Shown here: positions 8,437 through 16,952 of the stretch, piece after piece
How positions within the stretch are numbered: the first letter of the stretch is position 1
Layout of the letters: the number at the start of each line of letters is the position of its first letter
Assembly (NCBI GenBank): GCA_963753485.1
Contig: CAVWCL010000007.1
Span: forward strand, 262,914-326,913
Direction: 5' to 3'
Length of the DNA stretch: 64,000 bases
From: CAWDLX01 sp963753485
Lineage (GTDB): Bacteria > Actinomycetota > Actinomycetes > Mycobacteriales > Micromonosporaceae
Made by a program: the position numbers and the translations under genes
The notes under the pieces: generated by a model
The model's input: the letters and a program-made list of their open reading frames with translations, nothing else
Told to the model about the DNA's origin: nothing
The model's database searches: none

Positions 8437-10232
8437 GACGCACCGACTCCGGCCTGCCGGGCGTGGGCGGAGTCGCCACCCTCCGCCGCGGCGGAGAGCA
8501 CATGGCGGTACGCCGGCACCGTGGCCAGCAGCTCCGAGTGGGTGCCGACCGCCGCGATCACACCGTCCTGGAGCAGGGCGACCCGGTCGGCCAGCGCCAC
8601 GGTGCTCGGCCGGTGCACCACCAGCACGGCCGTGGTGCCGGCCAGTACCCGCGCGAGCGCCTCCTCCACCAACGCCTCGGTGTGCACGTCCAGCGCGGAG
8701 AGCGGGTCGTCGAGCACCAGCACCCGGGGCTTGCCGAGCACCGCGCGCGCCAGCGCCAGGCGCTGACGCTGGCCGCCGGAGAGGGAGAGGCCCTGCTCCC
8801 CGACTCGGGTGGCCAGGCCCCACGGCAGGTCGTTGACGAAGTCGGCCTGGGCGATCGAGAGCGCCTCGGCGATGTCGTCGTCGGTGGCCTCGGGGTGGCC
8901 GAGGGTGAGGTTCTCCCGCACGCTCATCGAGAACAGCGTCGACTCCTCGAAGGCGACGCCGATGACCGAGCGCAGGGAGTCCAATGTGGTGTCCCGGATG
9001 TCGCGGCCGTCGAGGGTGATCCGCCCGCTGGTGACGTCGATGAGGCGCGGGACCAGGCAGGCCAGCGTCGTCTTGCCACTGCCGGTGACGCCGACGATGG
9101 CCACCGTCTCGCCCGGCCGTACGTCGAGATCGATCCGGCGCAGCACCGGTGCCTGAGCCCCGGGATAGCTGAACTGGACCCCCTCGAAGCGCAGCGCCCC
9201 GCGTACCGCGGATCTCGTCAGCGGGGTCGCGTCCGGACGGTCCACGATGGTCGGCTCGGTGTCGAGCACCTCGAACACCCGGTCGGCCGCGGTCATCGCC
9301 TCCTGAGCGTTGGCGATGATGTAGCCCATCGCGTCGATCGGCCAGATCAGCATCAGCTGCAGCGCCACGAACGCGACCAGCGCGCCGGTGGTCATCCGGT
9401 CGGTGGCGACCGCGGCGGCGCCGGCAACCAGCACGATGGCGAGCGTCACATTCGGCACCGCGTCGAACTTCGGCCAGGTGTTGGCGACCATCCGGGTCTT
9501 GCCGACGGCGGTCCGAAAGAGTCGCCGCACCCGTTCGTCGAACTGGGCCGCCATATACTCACGCCGGCCGAACGCTTTGATCACCCGGATCCCGCCGGCG
9601 CTCTCCTCGATCAGGGTTGCCACGTCGCCCTGCTCGTCCTGCATCCTGCGGGAGGCGACGTTGTAGCGCTGGGTGAAGTGCTGGCTGATGAAGAACAGCG
9701 GCAGCGCGCTGACCGTCACCAGCAGGCCCAGCGGCCAGAACAGGTGGATGAGCAGGGCCACCACGGTGACGAACGTGGTGAAGCTGATCACCAGGAAGAC
9801 CAGCCCGAACGAGAGGAACCGCCGGATCACGCTGAGATCGGAGGTAGCCCGGGAGAGCAGCTGACCGGATTGCCAGCCGTCGTGAAACGCGATCGGCAGC
9901 TGCTGCAGGTGGGCGTAGAGGTCGTTGCGCAGCGTCGTCTCCATGCCCAGTGCGGAGGCCGACTGGGCCCACCGCCGGTAGAAGTTGACCAGCGCCTCGG
10001 TCAGTCCGAACGCCAGGGCCAGCCCACCCAGCAGCCACAGCCCGTTCGAGTCACGGTGTGCGACCGGCCCATCGACGACCCGTTGGGCCAGCAACGGGAT
10101 CGCGATGCCGACCGCGGTCGCGATGACGCCGGCGATGATGACCCGAACGTACTGCCACGCATAGGGACGTAGGTAGCTGCGAAGTCGCCAGAGATTGTGC
10201 AGGGCATGGAAGTGTCTTGGTTGCGCCGGCAC
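8433..10232 (-). CDS. ABC exporter, fused permease/ATPase, half with a degenerate catalytic site
   Basis: 599 residues: six transmembrane helices (about residues 25-310, e.g. VRVIIAGVIATAVGIAIPLL) and an NBD with Walker A GVTGSGKTT, signature LSGGQRQRLALARA and switch-region VVHRPSTV. Walker B reads VLVLDDPLSALD, with Asp where the catalytic Glu should be, and the Q-loop position reads AFEESTLF without glutamine. These are the marks of the inactive-site subunit of a heterodimeric exporter, the partner being the gene just downstream. GTG start at 10232; no better in-frame start precedes the conserved region. It is first in the pair and transcribed away from ogt. Confidence 0.92.
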   Translation of the reverse strand: MPAQPRHFHALHNLWRLRSYLRPYAWQYVRVIIAGVIATAVGIAIPLLAQRVVDGPVAHRDSNGLWLLGGLALAFGLTEALVNFYRRWAQSASALGMETTLRNDLYAHLQQLPIAFHDGWQSGQLLSRATSDLSVIRRFLSFGLVFLVISFTTFVTVVALLIHLFWPLGLLVTVSALPLFFISQHFTQRYNVASRRMQDEQGDVATLIEESAGGIRVIKAFGRREYMAAQFDERVRRLFRTAVGKTRMVANTWPKFDAVPNVTLAIVLVAGAAAVATDRMTTGALVAFVALQLMLIWPIDAMGYIIANAQEAMTAADRVFEVLDTEPTIVDRPDATPLTRSAVRGALRFEGVQFSYPGAQAPVLRRIDLDVRPGETVAIVGVTGSGKTTLACLVPRLIDVTSGRITLDGRDIRDTTLDSLRSVIGVAFEESTLFSMSVRENLTLGHPEATDDDIAEALSIAQADFVNDLPWGLATRVGEQGLSLSGGQRQRLALARAVLGKPRVLVLDDPLSALDVHTEALVEEALARVLAGTTAVLVVHRPSTVALADRVALLQDGVIAAVGTHSELLATVPAYRHVLSAAAEGGDSAHARQAGVGAS

Positions 10233-10266
10233 GATCCGACGTTAGCTCGCCGGTGTGACATTTGGC

Positions 10267-10776
10267 TCATGGTTTTCCGTTGCCTGTTTCATGCGCAAGA
10301 AGCCACCGCTTGACCGGCAGGCCCCAGCGGAAGCCGCCGAGCGAGCCATCGGTGCGGGTGACCCGGTGGCACGGAACGAAGAGCGCGGCCGCGTTGCGGG
10401 CGCAGGCCTGACCGGCGGCCCGGACCGCAGCGGGATTGCCGGCACGGACGGCCAATTCCGCGTAGCTGACCGGAGTTCCGGAACGCACCTCGCGCAGGGT
10501 CTGCCACGCCACCGGCAGGAACTCGCCATCGCTGTGCTGGCGGACCGCGACGCTCGCCGGCGCGCCGAGGTCGCCGGCGTGGTATGCGCTCGCCGCCTGG
10601 CTCGCCAACCCGAGGTCGCGGCGGTACGCCGGCTCCTGGCGCAGCCGCGGGTGGATCAGCGCCACCAGCGCGGGCACCCCGGCGGTCCAGCCCGCGGCGA
10701 GCACGCTGCCCTGCTCGTCGACGACGATGGTGAACGGGCCAATTGGTGTCTCCACTGTGGACGTAAATGTGCTCAC
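10267..10776 (-). CDS. ogt: Methylated-DNA--protein-cysteine methyltransferase
   Basis: Suicide enzyme that moves the methyl group from O6-methylguanine in DNA to its own cysteine. The 169-residue protein has the family active site PCHRV with Cys at about 136, the helix-turn-helix ahead of it (YAELAVRAGNPAAVRAAGQA), and a short N-terminal domain. GTG 10776 is chosen: GGAGG lies just upstream, and the GTG overlaps the TGA of the Ada-AlkA gene (GTGA), so the two are translationally coupled and form an alkylation-damage repair operon. Length is usual for the family. Confidence 0.95.
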   Translation of the reverse strand: MSTFTSTVETPIGPFTIVVDEQGSVLAAGWTAGVPALVALIHPRLRQEPAYRRDLGLASQAASAYHAGDLGAPASVAVRQHSDGEFLPVAWQTLREVRSGTPVSYAELAVRAGNPAAVRAAGQACARNAAALFVPCHRVTRTDGSLGGFRWGLPVKRWLLAHETGNGKP

Positions 10777-12248
10777 GGGTGCCTCCAGAGGCGGATCGTC
10801 GCGTAGGAGCGCCAGGGCGCCCAGTGGGCCCGCGCATGCGCGGCCAGCGCGGTCGGCTCGTCCGGCAGGCCCAGCGCCGCCGCCCCGCGCCGCACGCCGA
10901 GGTCCGTGGCGAGCAGGACGTCCGGGTCGCCGAGCGCGCGGAGGGCGACATACTGCGCGGTCCACGGTCCCACGCCGGCCAGCGCGAGCAGCCGGGAGCG
11001 GGTCTCGCCCCGCTCGGCCCCGGGATCGAGCGGCAGCGATCCGGCGGCCACCGCCTCGGCGAGCGCGCGCAGGGTCCGCCGGCGCGCCGCCGGCATGCCG
11101 AACGCGGCGTCTGGCGCCGCCGCCACCTCGGCTGCGGTGGGAAAGCCGGGAAGGGCGGGGCTTTCGCTCGCCTTCGTGACTGGATCCGGGTCGGCGGGTC
11201 TGGTCGTGCTCGCGCCGGCGACGAGGCGGCCCAGGATCGTCCGGGCTCCGGTCACCGAGATCTGCTGGCCGACGATGGCCCGCACGGCCATCTCGAACCC
11301 GTCCGCGGCCCCGGGCGCCCGTACCCCGGGCTCCTTCGCCACCTGGTACGCCAGCGCCGGATCGGCACCGAGCACGGTGTCGACCGCGACCGGGTCGGCG
11401 TCGAGATCGAGCAGGCGTCGGCATCGGGCCACCGCCGGCGAGACGTCCCGCACGTTGCTGAGGTGCAACGTGGTCCGCACGTACCCGGGCAGGATCTCCA
11501 GTTCGGCCGTGGCCGGCCCGTGCGGCAGGCGCAGGCCGCGCCGGTATGCCCCGCCGACCACCTCGTCGACGCCGGGCACCGTTCGGGCGGCCAGGAACTC
11601 GAGCAACGCCCCGGCGTGCAGCGGCTCGCGGTAGGGCAGGCGCAGCGTCAGTGTGCCCAGCTCGCCGGCGATCGGCTCCGGCCGGCCCCGACGGGCCGTT
11701 CGCAGCTGCGACGGCGTGCGACCGTAGATCTCCCGGACCGTGTCGTTGAACTGGCGCACACTGCCGAAGCCGGCGGCGAACGCGATCTCGGCCAGGCCGA
11801 GCACGGTCGTTTCGATCAGGATGCGGGCGGTCTGGCCCCGCTGGGCCCGGGCCAGCGCGAGCGGGCCGGCGCCCACCTCGGCCTGCAGCAGCCGGCCGAG
11901 ATGGCGCGTGGTATAGCCGAGCCGCGCGGCCAGACCGGGTACGCCGTCCCGGTCAACGACGCCGTCCGCGATGAGGCGCATCGCCCGGGCCACGACGTCG
12001 GCGCGGGAGTTCCACTCCGGCGAGCCGGGCGCCGCGTCCGGCCGGCAGCGCAGGCAGGCCCGAAAGCCCGCCCGCTGGGCCGCGGCCGCGGACGGGAGGA
12101 AGCGGACGTTCTCCCGCTTGGGCGTGAGCGCCGGGCAGGAGGGACGGCAGTAGATGCCGGTCGAGGTGACGGCGGTCACAAACCAGCCGTCGAAGCGGGC
12201 GTCCCGGCTCGCCACCGCGCGGTACTGCCGCTCGAAGTCCTCGTCCAC
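10773..12248 (-). CDS. Ada-AlkA fusion: methylphosphotriester-sensing regulator and 3-methyladenine DNA glycosylase
   Basis: 491 residues in four parts. First, an Ada N-terminal zinc domain with cysteines in GIYCRPSCPA and ACLRC, the first Cys being the methyl acceptor. Second, an AraC-type helix-turn-helix (about residues 85-185, GLAEIAFAAGFGSVRQFN). Third, an AlkA N-terminal domain. Fourth, an HhH-GPD glycosylase domain with LAGVGPWTAQYVALRALG and the catalytic Asp in LLATDLGVRR. It both senses methyl damage and excises alkylated bases, and probably activates its own operon with ogt. GTG start at 12248, directly before DEDFERQYRAV. The E. coli functions Ada-N and AlkA are joined here while Ogt is a separate coupled gene, an arrangement common in actinobacteria. 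Confidence 0.93.
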   Translation of the reverse strand: MDEDFERQYRAVASRDARFDGWFVTAVTSTGIYCRPSCPALTPKRENVRFLPSAAAAQRAGFRACLRCRPDAAPGSPEWNSRADVVARAMRLIADGVVDRDGVPGLAARLGYTTRHLGRLLQAEVGAGPLALARAQRGQTARILIETTVLGLAEIAFAAGFGSVRQFNDTVREIYGRTPSQLRTARRGRPEPIAGELGTLTLRLPYREPLHAGALLEFLAARTVPGVDEVVGGAYRRGLRLPHGPATAELEILPGYVRTTLHLSNVRDVSPAVARCRRLLDLDADPVAVDTVLGADPALAYQVAKEPGVRAPGAADGFEMAVRAIVGQQISVTGARTILGRLVAGASTTRPADPDPVTKASESPALPGFPTAAEVAAAPDAAFGMPAARRRTLRALAEAVAAGSLPLDPGAERGETRSRLLALAGVGPWTAQYVALRALGDPDVLLATDLGVRRGAAALGLPDEPTALAAHARAHWAPWRSYATIRLWRHP

Positions 12249-12464
12249 GACCCCGATCCTGCCCCGACGCCGGGCCCGCCTGCTGGCGGGTTTCGGACGG
12301 GCGGGCGGGGCCGGCCGCGCTCTGTGGGCCGAGGCTGCAGGAAGATTGGCGTCAGGCGCGCCATCGTGCAGTCCCGCTGCGCCATCGCGCGTACCACTCC
12401 GATCACCGCCGGACAACGCCCAGCCGACTCCGCGACACGTTTACCGGAACCCGACCCGGTTCCG

Positions 12465-12785
12465 TCACCGATGTGCGTCGGGTCGACGGGCCGGACGCAG
12501 CACCACCGCCACGACGTCACCTTCGTAGATGCCTTCGGCCTTCCTGACGGCATCCTTGAGCGGAACCAGATACCGGCCGCCCCTGGGGAAGAGTGCCGTG
12601 TTGAACTCCGTGTCCCCGATGACGACGTGCACCGGGACCTGGCCCCAGTAGATCAGTGATCGCGCCTCCTCCTTGAGCTCGGCACTGTCGGACTCGGACA
12701 TGGCCACGAAGAAGTACGGTGCCGGTCCGCGCCACTCGATGATCTCGCCGTCGAAGACCCACTCCACGGTGAACCATTGAATCAC
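12465..12785 (-). CDS. DUF1905 domain protein
   Basis: A 106-residue protein that is nearly all one DUF1905 domain: FDGEIIEWRGPAPYFFVAM near the N terminus, then the conserved IPVHV-like VPVHVVIGDTEF, then GRYLVPLKDAVRKAEGIYEG. The family is a small beta-barrel of unknown function, sometimes fused to YdeI-like domains. GTG 12785 is chosen because it is the first start close to the domain and follows a G-rich stretch. It stands alone between ychF and the Ada operon on the same strand; the 216 bp between it and the ada start (12249-12464) show no gene. Confidence 0.8.
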   Translation of the reverse strand: MIQWFTVEWVFDGEIIEWRGPAPYFFVAMSESDSAELKEEARSLIYWGQVPVHVVIGDTEFNTALFPRGGRYLVPLKDAVRKAEGIYEGDVVAVVLRPARRPDAHR

Positions 12786-12891
12786 CCGCCCCCGACGGCC
12801 ACCCGGTCTCGAGGTCGAGCCGCAACGGGCACGAGATGCTGAGCGGGTCGTATCAACGCTGAGCCGACGATGGGTCCTCGACGGGACACGA

Positions 12892-13974
12892 CTACACGTT
12901 GAACCGGAACTCGACCACGTCGCCGTCGCGCATGACGTACTCCTTGCCTTCGATGCGTACCTTGCCGGCGGCCTTCGCGGCCGCCATCGAGCCGGCCGCG
13001 ACGAGGTCGTCGTACCCGACCACCTCCGCCTTGATGAAACCGCGTTGGAAGTCGGTGTGGATGACGCCGGCCGCCTCGGGGGCGGTCGCACCCACCGGGA
13101 TGGTCCACGCCCGGGTCTCCTTGGGGCCGGCGGTGAGGAACGTCTGCAGACCCAGGGTGGCGAAGCCGACGCGGATGAGCTGGTGCAGTCCGGGCTCAGG
13201 TTGGCCGATCGCGGCCAGCAGCTCGGCCGCTTCGTCGTCGGGCAGGTCGGTGAGCTCGGACTCGATCTTCGCATCCATGAAGACGGCCTCGGCCGGTGCG
13301 ACCAGCGCTCGCATCTCGTCGAGGAAGGTGGCGTTGGCCAGCTCCGCCTCGTCGACGTTGATGACATAGAGGAATGGTTTGGCGGTCAGCAGATGCAGCT
13401 CGCGCAGCTCGGCGACGTCGAGCCCGGCCGCGGCCGCGGAGTTCAGGGTCGCGCCGCCATCCAACAATGCCCGAGCGGCGCTCGCCGCGGCGGCCAGGGG
13501 TGCCCGGTCCTTACGTACCTTGGCTTCCTTCTCCAGGCGCGGCAGCGCTTTGTCGATGGTCTGGATGTCGGCCAGGATCAGCTCGGTGTTGACCGTCTCG
13601 ATGTCGTCGGCCGGCGAGACCTTGCCCTCGACGTGCACGACCTGGGGATCGGAGAAGGCGCGGACCACCTGGCAGACGGCGCTGGCCTCGCGGATGTTCG
13701 CCAGGAACGCGTTGCCGCGCCCCTGCCCTTTGGACGCGCCCCGCACGAGCCCGGCAATGTCGACGAACGACACCGGCGCGGGCACGATGCGCTGCGATTC
13801 GTGCAGGCGGGCGAGCACGGCGAGGCGGGGATCGGGCAGCCCGACGACGCCGACGTTGGGGTCGATGGTCGCGAACGGGTAGTTCGCCGCCAGCACATCG
13901 TTCTTGGTCAGCGCGTTGAACAGGGTGCTCTTGCCGACGTTGGGCAGACCGACGATGCCGATGGTGAGACTCAC
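12892..13974 (-). CDS. ychF: Redox-regulated ATPase/GTPase YchF (Obg family)
   Basis: 360 residues, the usual length. Walker A GLPNVGKST opens the protein, switch region VDIAGLVRGASKGQG follows at about residue 70, and the base-recognition loop reads NVDE (YVINVDEAELA) in place of the GTPase NKxD, the hallmark of ATP-preferring YchF. A coiled-coil insert comes in the middle and a TGS domain at the C terminus (FIKAEVVGYDDLV, RDGDVVEFRFNV). A ribosome-associated, conserved ATPase linked to stress responses. GTG start at 13974. It lies 116 bp beyond the methyltransferase gene on the same strand, separated by a long inverted repeat. Confidence 0.96.
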   Translation of the reverse strand: MSLTIGIVGLPNVGKSTLFNALTKNDVLAANYPFATIDPNVGVVGLPDPRLAVLARLHESQRIVPAPVSFVDIAGLVRGASKGQGRGNAFLANIREASAVCQVVRAFSDPQVVHVEGKVSPADDIETVNTELILADIQTIDKALPRLEKEAKVRKDRAPLAAAASAARALLDGGATLNSAAAAGLDVAELRELHLLTAKPFLYVINVDEAELANATFLDEMRALVAPAEAVFMDAKIESELTDLPDDEAAELLAAIGQPEPGLHQLIRVGFATLGLQTFLTAGPKETRAWTIPVGATAPEAAGVIHTDFQRGFIKAEVVGYDDLVAAGSMAAAKAAGKVRIEGKEYVMRDGDVVEFRFNV

Positions 13975-14038
13975 GACTGACGAGCTTACGCAGCCGCCGT
14001 GGCGGTCAGCGGGTCGTGTCCAGGCTCAGCGGGTCCCC

Positions 14039-14100
14039 GTCGATCTAGGGCGTAGGCACACGGATAGAGATCAAAGCACGTACCTGCGCCCTAGATCGAC
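14039..14100. repeat. Long inverted repeat at the 3' end of the DNA methyltransferase gene
   Basis: Arms GTCGATCTAGGGCGTAGG (14039-14056) and the complement-reading partner at 14083-14100 match at 17 of 18 positions, with a 26-bp loop. The methyltransferase stop codon (TAG) and its last residues lie inside the right arm. It could be a bidirectional transcription terminator, although no T-tract follows, or the footprint of a palindromic mobile element. Confidence 0.85.
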
Positions 14101-14945
14101 GAGAGGCGGGACTGGAGGGCGGCGGCGTGGGTGGGGTCGCGCTCGACCAGGAGCCAGCGCCGCCCGAGGCGTTCGGCGGCGACGCCGGTGGTGCCGGTGC
14201 CGGCGAACGGGTCCAGCACCAACTGCCCGGGCAGGGTCAGCAGGTTGATGAAGAACGCCGGTAGCGCCTCGGGGAAGCGGGCCGGATGGCGGGTGGGGTT
14301 GGGCCGGAACTCCGGCTCGAAGCTGAGCAGGGTCGACGGGCGGACCAGGTCGGGCCCGGCCTGCACGCGCTTGCGGCCCTGCCCGGACGGGGTGGTGGCG
14401 CGCTCGTAGTTGTGCGCGAGCTTCTTTCGCCGTTCCACGTCGCGGCGATCCCAACGCGCCGGGGTACGGCAGGCGTCGGGGAAGAACTGCCAGTCGGGGC
14501 CGCGGGTGAACTGGAAGCAGTACTCGACCGCGTCCTTGAGGTGCCGGGGGAAACGCCCGGGCGGGGGCGACGGCTTACCCCAGATGAAGTCCTCCGCGAA
14601 CCGGAAACCCTGCTCGCGTAGCCAGAAGACGAGCTCGTACTGCAGTAGGCCGCGCTCGCCGCCGTGGCGGCGGGACCGGTAGTTCAGCACGAAGCTGCCC
14701 CGCGGGGTGAGTACTCGCAGAATCTCCGCGGTCGCCTTGAGGAAGAAGCCGGAGTACCACTCGCGCAGGTAGCTCTCGCCGTCGGCGTAGCGCGGTTGCC
14801 GGTCGTACGGCGGCGACGTGACGACGAGGTCGACGCAGCCGTCCGGGAGCTCGCGCAGCACGTCCAGGCAGTCGGCGATGACGAGGGCGCCCAGTTCGGT
14901 GCCGACCGTGCTCGGTAGCCGCAGTGTCTGCGGAAGACCCGTCAT
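14091..14945 (-). CDS. Solitary DNA methyltransferase, N6-adenine/N4-cytosine type (beta class)
   Basis: 284 residues. Catalytic motif IV reads TSPPYDRQPRY near residue 44, and the S-adenosylmethionine-binding motif I DPFAGTGTTGVAAERLG is near the C terminus at about residue 244, the order of beta-class amino-methyltransferases. The middle (YCFQFTRGPDW, RRKKLAHNYERA) would hold the target-recognition part. No restriction endonuclease gene adjoins it, so it is likely an orphan methylase with a regulatory or phase role; the target site cannot be read from sequence. The ATG at 14945 is preceded by no clear ribosome site. It is divergent from the Pro-rich membrane protein gene. Confidence 0.9.
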   Translation of the reverse strand: MTGLPQTLRLPSTVGTELGALVIADCLDVLRELPDGCVDLVVTSPPYDRQPRYADGESYLREWYSGFFLKATAEILRVLTPRGSFVLNYRSRRHGGERGLLQYELVFWLREQGFRFAEDFIWGKPSPPPGRFPRHLKDAVEYCFQFTRGPDWQFFPDACRTPARWDRRDVERRKKLAHNYERATTPSGQGRKRVQAGPDLVRPSTLLSFEPEFRPNPTRHPARFPEALPAFFINLLTLPGQLVLDPFAGTGTTGVAAERLGRRWLLVERDPTHAAALQSRLSSI

Positions 14946-15159
14946 GCCGGCACGATACGGCCGCTACCGGTACCCGGCCGGGCGCGCCGCGCGTCCGCCG
15001 TTGTGCCGAAGATTTTGGCAGTTGCGCCGATTGAGGGGACGACATTCGGCGCCGGGACGCCGTCCGAGTGTCGGAGTCGTGGCCGGCCACCGCTCGATAC
15101 GCTCTCACCGAGCGCGGGGATTGGGCGATTGCGCACCACAATGGACCTGGACGGGCGTC

Positions 15160-16464
15160 ATGAGCGATCCAAGGGTAGGCGGCGGCTGGCACTTCAACGC
15201 CCCGCCCGGGTGGCCGGTCCCGCCGGGCTGGATCCCGCCCGCGGGCTGGACGCCGGATCCGTCCTGGCCGCCGGCGCCGCCCGGATGGCAGTTCTGGATT
15301 CCGGCCGGGGGAGCGCCGGCCGGGCCGGGGCCCATCGGGCCGGGGCCCTTCGGGCCGGGCACCATTCCCCCGCGGCCGGAGGCCCCGACCATCGCCGAGG
15401 CGCCCAGGAGTGGCCTGTTCGGGCGGGCCAGCCTCTTCGTCAAGGTGGTCGCCGGCTTCCTCACCCTCGCCGCCACGGTCATCGGGGCCTACTTCGCCAT
15501 CAAGGACCGGCCGGATCCGTACACGATCGCCGATTGGGCGCGCAAGGCGAATTCGATCTGCGAGAAGGACTTCGGCGCCGTCCAGACGACCGCCTTCGTG
15601 CTGACACCGCTGCTGGCCCAGGCCATCGCGAAGACGCCGGCGTCGGGCACGAACAACGAGAACCTGGCCCAGCTGATCAAGACGGTCGCCGACATGGCCT
15701 CGGCCTTCCGCGCCATGACCGGCGACCTGCGCGCCGTGGATCTGCCGAAGGGCTACGACGACACGGAGATCCAGCGGCTGCTCACGTCGGGCAACGACGT
15801 CTCGAACGCGCTCGGCGTGGTCGCCTCATTCCTGGTGAACTTCGAGATCGGCAAGGCGAGTCTGGTCGACGGCCAGAACGCCATCAACAAGCTGCAGCTG
15901 GTCATGGGGTCGAGCTTGCCGGCGTGGTCGCGCAGCGCATCCCAGCTCGGCCTCAACCAGTGCCTGCTCATCGTCGGAGACGGCGCGACACCGACCATCG
16001 TGGCCACCACCCCGCCGCCCTCGGGTGGGCTGAACGCGGCCGAGCAGTCGCTGGTCGACGCCGTGAACCCGGCGGTGCTGACCGGGTGCACCTCGACGCC
16101 GGGCGAGGAGAACTCCAACGTGCTCGCCGCGGTCAACTGTGACGCGGCCCGCACCGGGCCGAGCAAGCGGCCGCTCGTCCTGCGCTTCGTCAGCGCCCAG
16201 GCCCAGAGCGACTACCTCGGGCGGCAGGGGGTCGGCTTCACCAGCTCGTCCTGTGCGGCCGGCCGGTACAAGGCCCCCTGGCAGCGCAGTGGCTCCACGA
16301 CCAACCTCGGCACGCTGGTCTGCACCGAGGTCGACAGCGGTGGTTTCCAGCTGATCTGGACGTTCGACAACGACAACATCGTGGTCTTCATGGACGCCAA
16401 GGACGGGGGAACCGCGTACGACTGGTGGAAGGCGAACGCGTACCTGCTCAAGCAGGCGAGCTGA
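15160..16464 (+). CDS. Pro/Trp-rich single-pass membrane protein with extracytoplasmic domain
   Basis: 434 residues. The first ~85 are a low-complexity Pro/Gly/Trp region (PPGWPVPPGWIPPAGW, then DPSWPPAPPGWQFW), a type repeated in many actinobacterial membrane proteins. One transmembrane segment follows (FVKVVAGFLTLAATVIGAYFA, about residues 93-113). The rest is presumably outside the membrane, with helical repeats and three or more cysteines late in the chain (TGCTSTPG, SSCAAGRY, LVCTEVD) that could form disulfides. No enzymatic motif is seen. ATG 15160 is the first start matching the characteristic N terminus. It is convergent with the pterin dehydratase-like gene 11 bp away. Confidence 0.78.
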   Translation: MSDPRVGGGWHFNAPPGWPVPPGWIPPAGWTPDPSWPPAPPGWQFWIPAGGAPAGPGPIGPGPFGPGTIPPRPEAPTIAEAPRSGLFGRASLFVKVVAGFLTLAATVIGAYFAIKDRPDPYTIADWARKANSICEKDFGAVQTTAFVLTPLLAQAIAKTPASGTNNENLAQLIKTVADMASAFRAMTGDLRAVDLPKGYDDTEIQRLLTSGNDVSNALGVVASFLVNFEIGKASLVDGQNAINKLQLVMGSSLPAWSRSASQLGLNQCLLIVGDGATPTIVATTPPPSGGLNAAEQSLVDAVNPAVLTGCTSTPGEENSNVLAAVNCDAARTGPSKRPLVLRFVSAQAQSDYLGRQGVGFTSSSCAAGRYKAPWQRSGSTTNLGTLVCTEVDSGGFQLIWTFDNDNIVVFMDAKDGGTAYDWWKANAYLLKQAS

Positions 16465-16475
16465 GGCGCGTCAGG

Positions 16476-16772
16476 TCAGCGCGGCCGGGTGACCGACCGG
16501 TAGGCGTCCTCGATCCGCGCGGCCAACCGGACCTCGCCCGCCGTGAGTGCGCCGCCATCGACGGTACGCAGGCTGACCTGGGTCACCCCGTCAAGACGGC
16601 GCACGTGTGGATGGACCTCGAGCGCCTCGGCGACGACCTTGACGCGCTCGGCGAACTGGGCGTGCTCACTGTCGTCGAGGCGCATCGTGCGCCTGATCTC
16701 GCGGGCGTCCCCGACCCACTCGGTGAGCTGGCCCAACGCGTCGCGGAGATCATCGCGGCCGACCGGAAGCAA
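16476..16772 (-). CDS. Pterin-4a-carbinolamine dehydratase-like protein
   Basis: 98 residues with the DCoH/PhhB overall pattern: an N-terminal LTEWVGDAREIRRTMRLDD strand-helix, a central helix, and a C-terminal VSLRTVDGGALTAGEVRLA. In active dehydratases this is preceded by a His-His-x-Pro site; here the equivalent reads EVHPHVRRLD, so one of the paired histidines is missing and the site is rearranged. Activity is therefore doubtful. The start is TTG at 16772, supported by GGAGGT seven bases upstream and by the absence of a better ATG/GTG. It stands between two convergent or divergent neighbours with no pterin-pathway genes nearby. Confidence 0.7.
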   Translation of the reverse strand: MLPVGRDDLRDALGQLTEWVGDAREIRRTMRLDDSEHAQFAERVKVVAEALEVHPHVRRLDGVTQVSLRTVDGGALTAGEVRLAARIEDAYRSVTRPR

Positions 16773-16952
16773 CGTCCTACCTCCGAGGAGTGTTGTGACG
16801 GCTGATGGCCCTTGCTTTACCGACCCGTTACGGCCGTGACCCTAGTGTTACCGTTTTGTGAGCCGACGTCCACGCCCACATATCCCCCTTCTCAGGCCGT
16901 TGGGGCAGGCCGGTCATCCGGACGGCCAAGGCATCTGGCACGCTGAACCGCC

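Noticed and set aside
10767..12659. 630-codon plus-strand frame opposite the Ada-AlkA gene
   Set aside because: Arg/Gly/Gln-rich composition and no motif; the minus strand carries two clear repair genes there.
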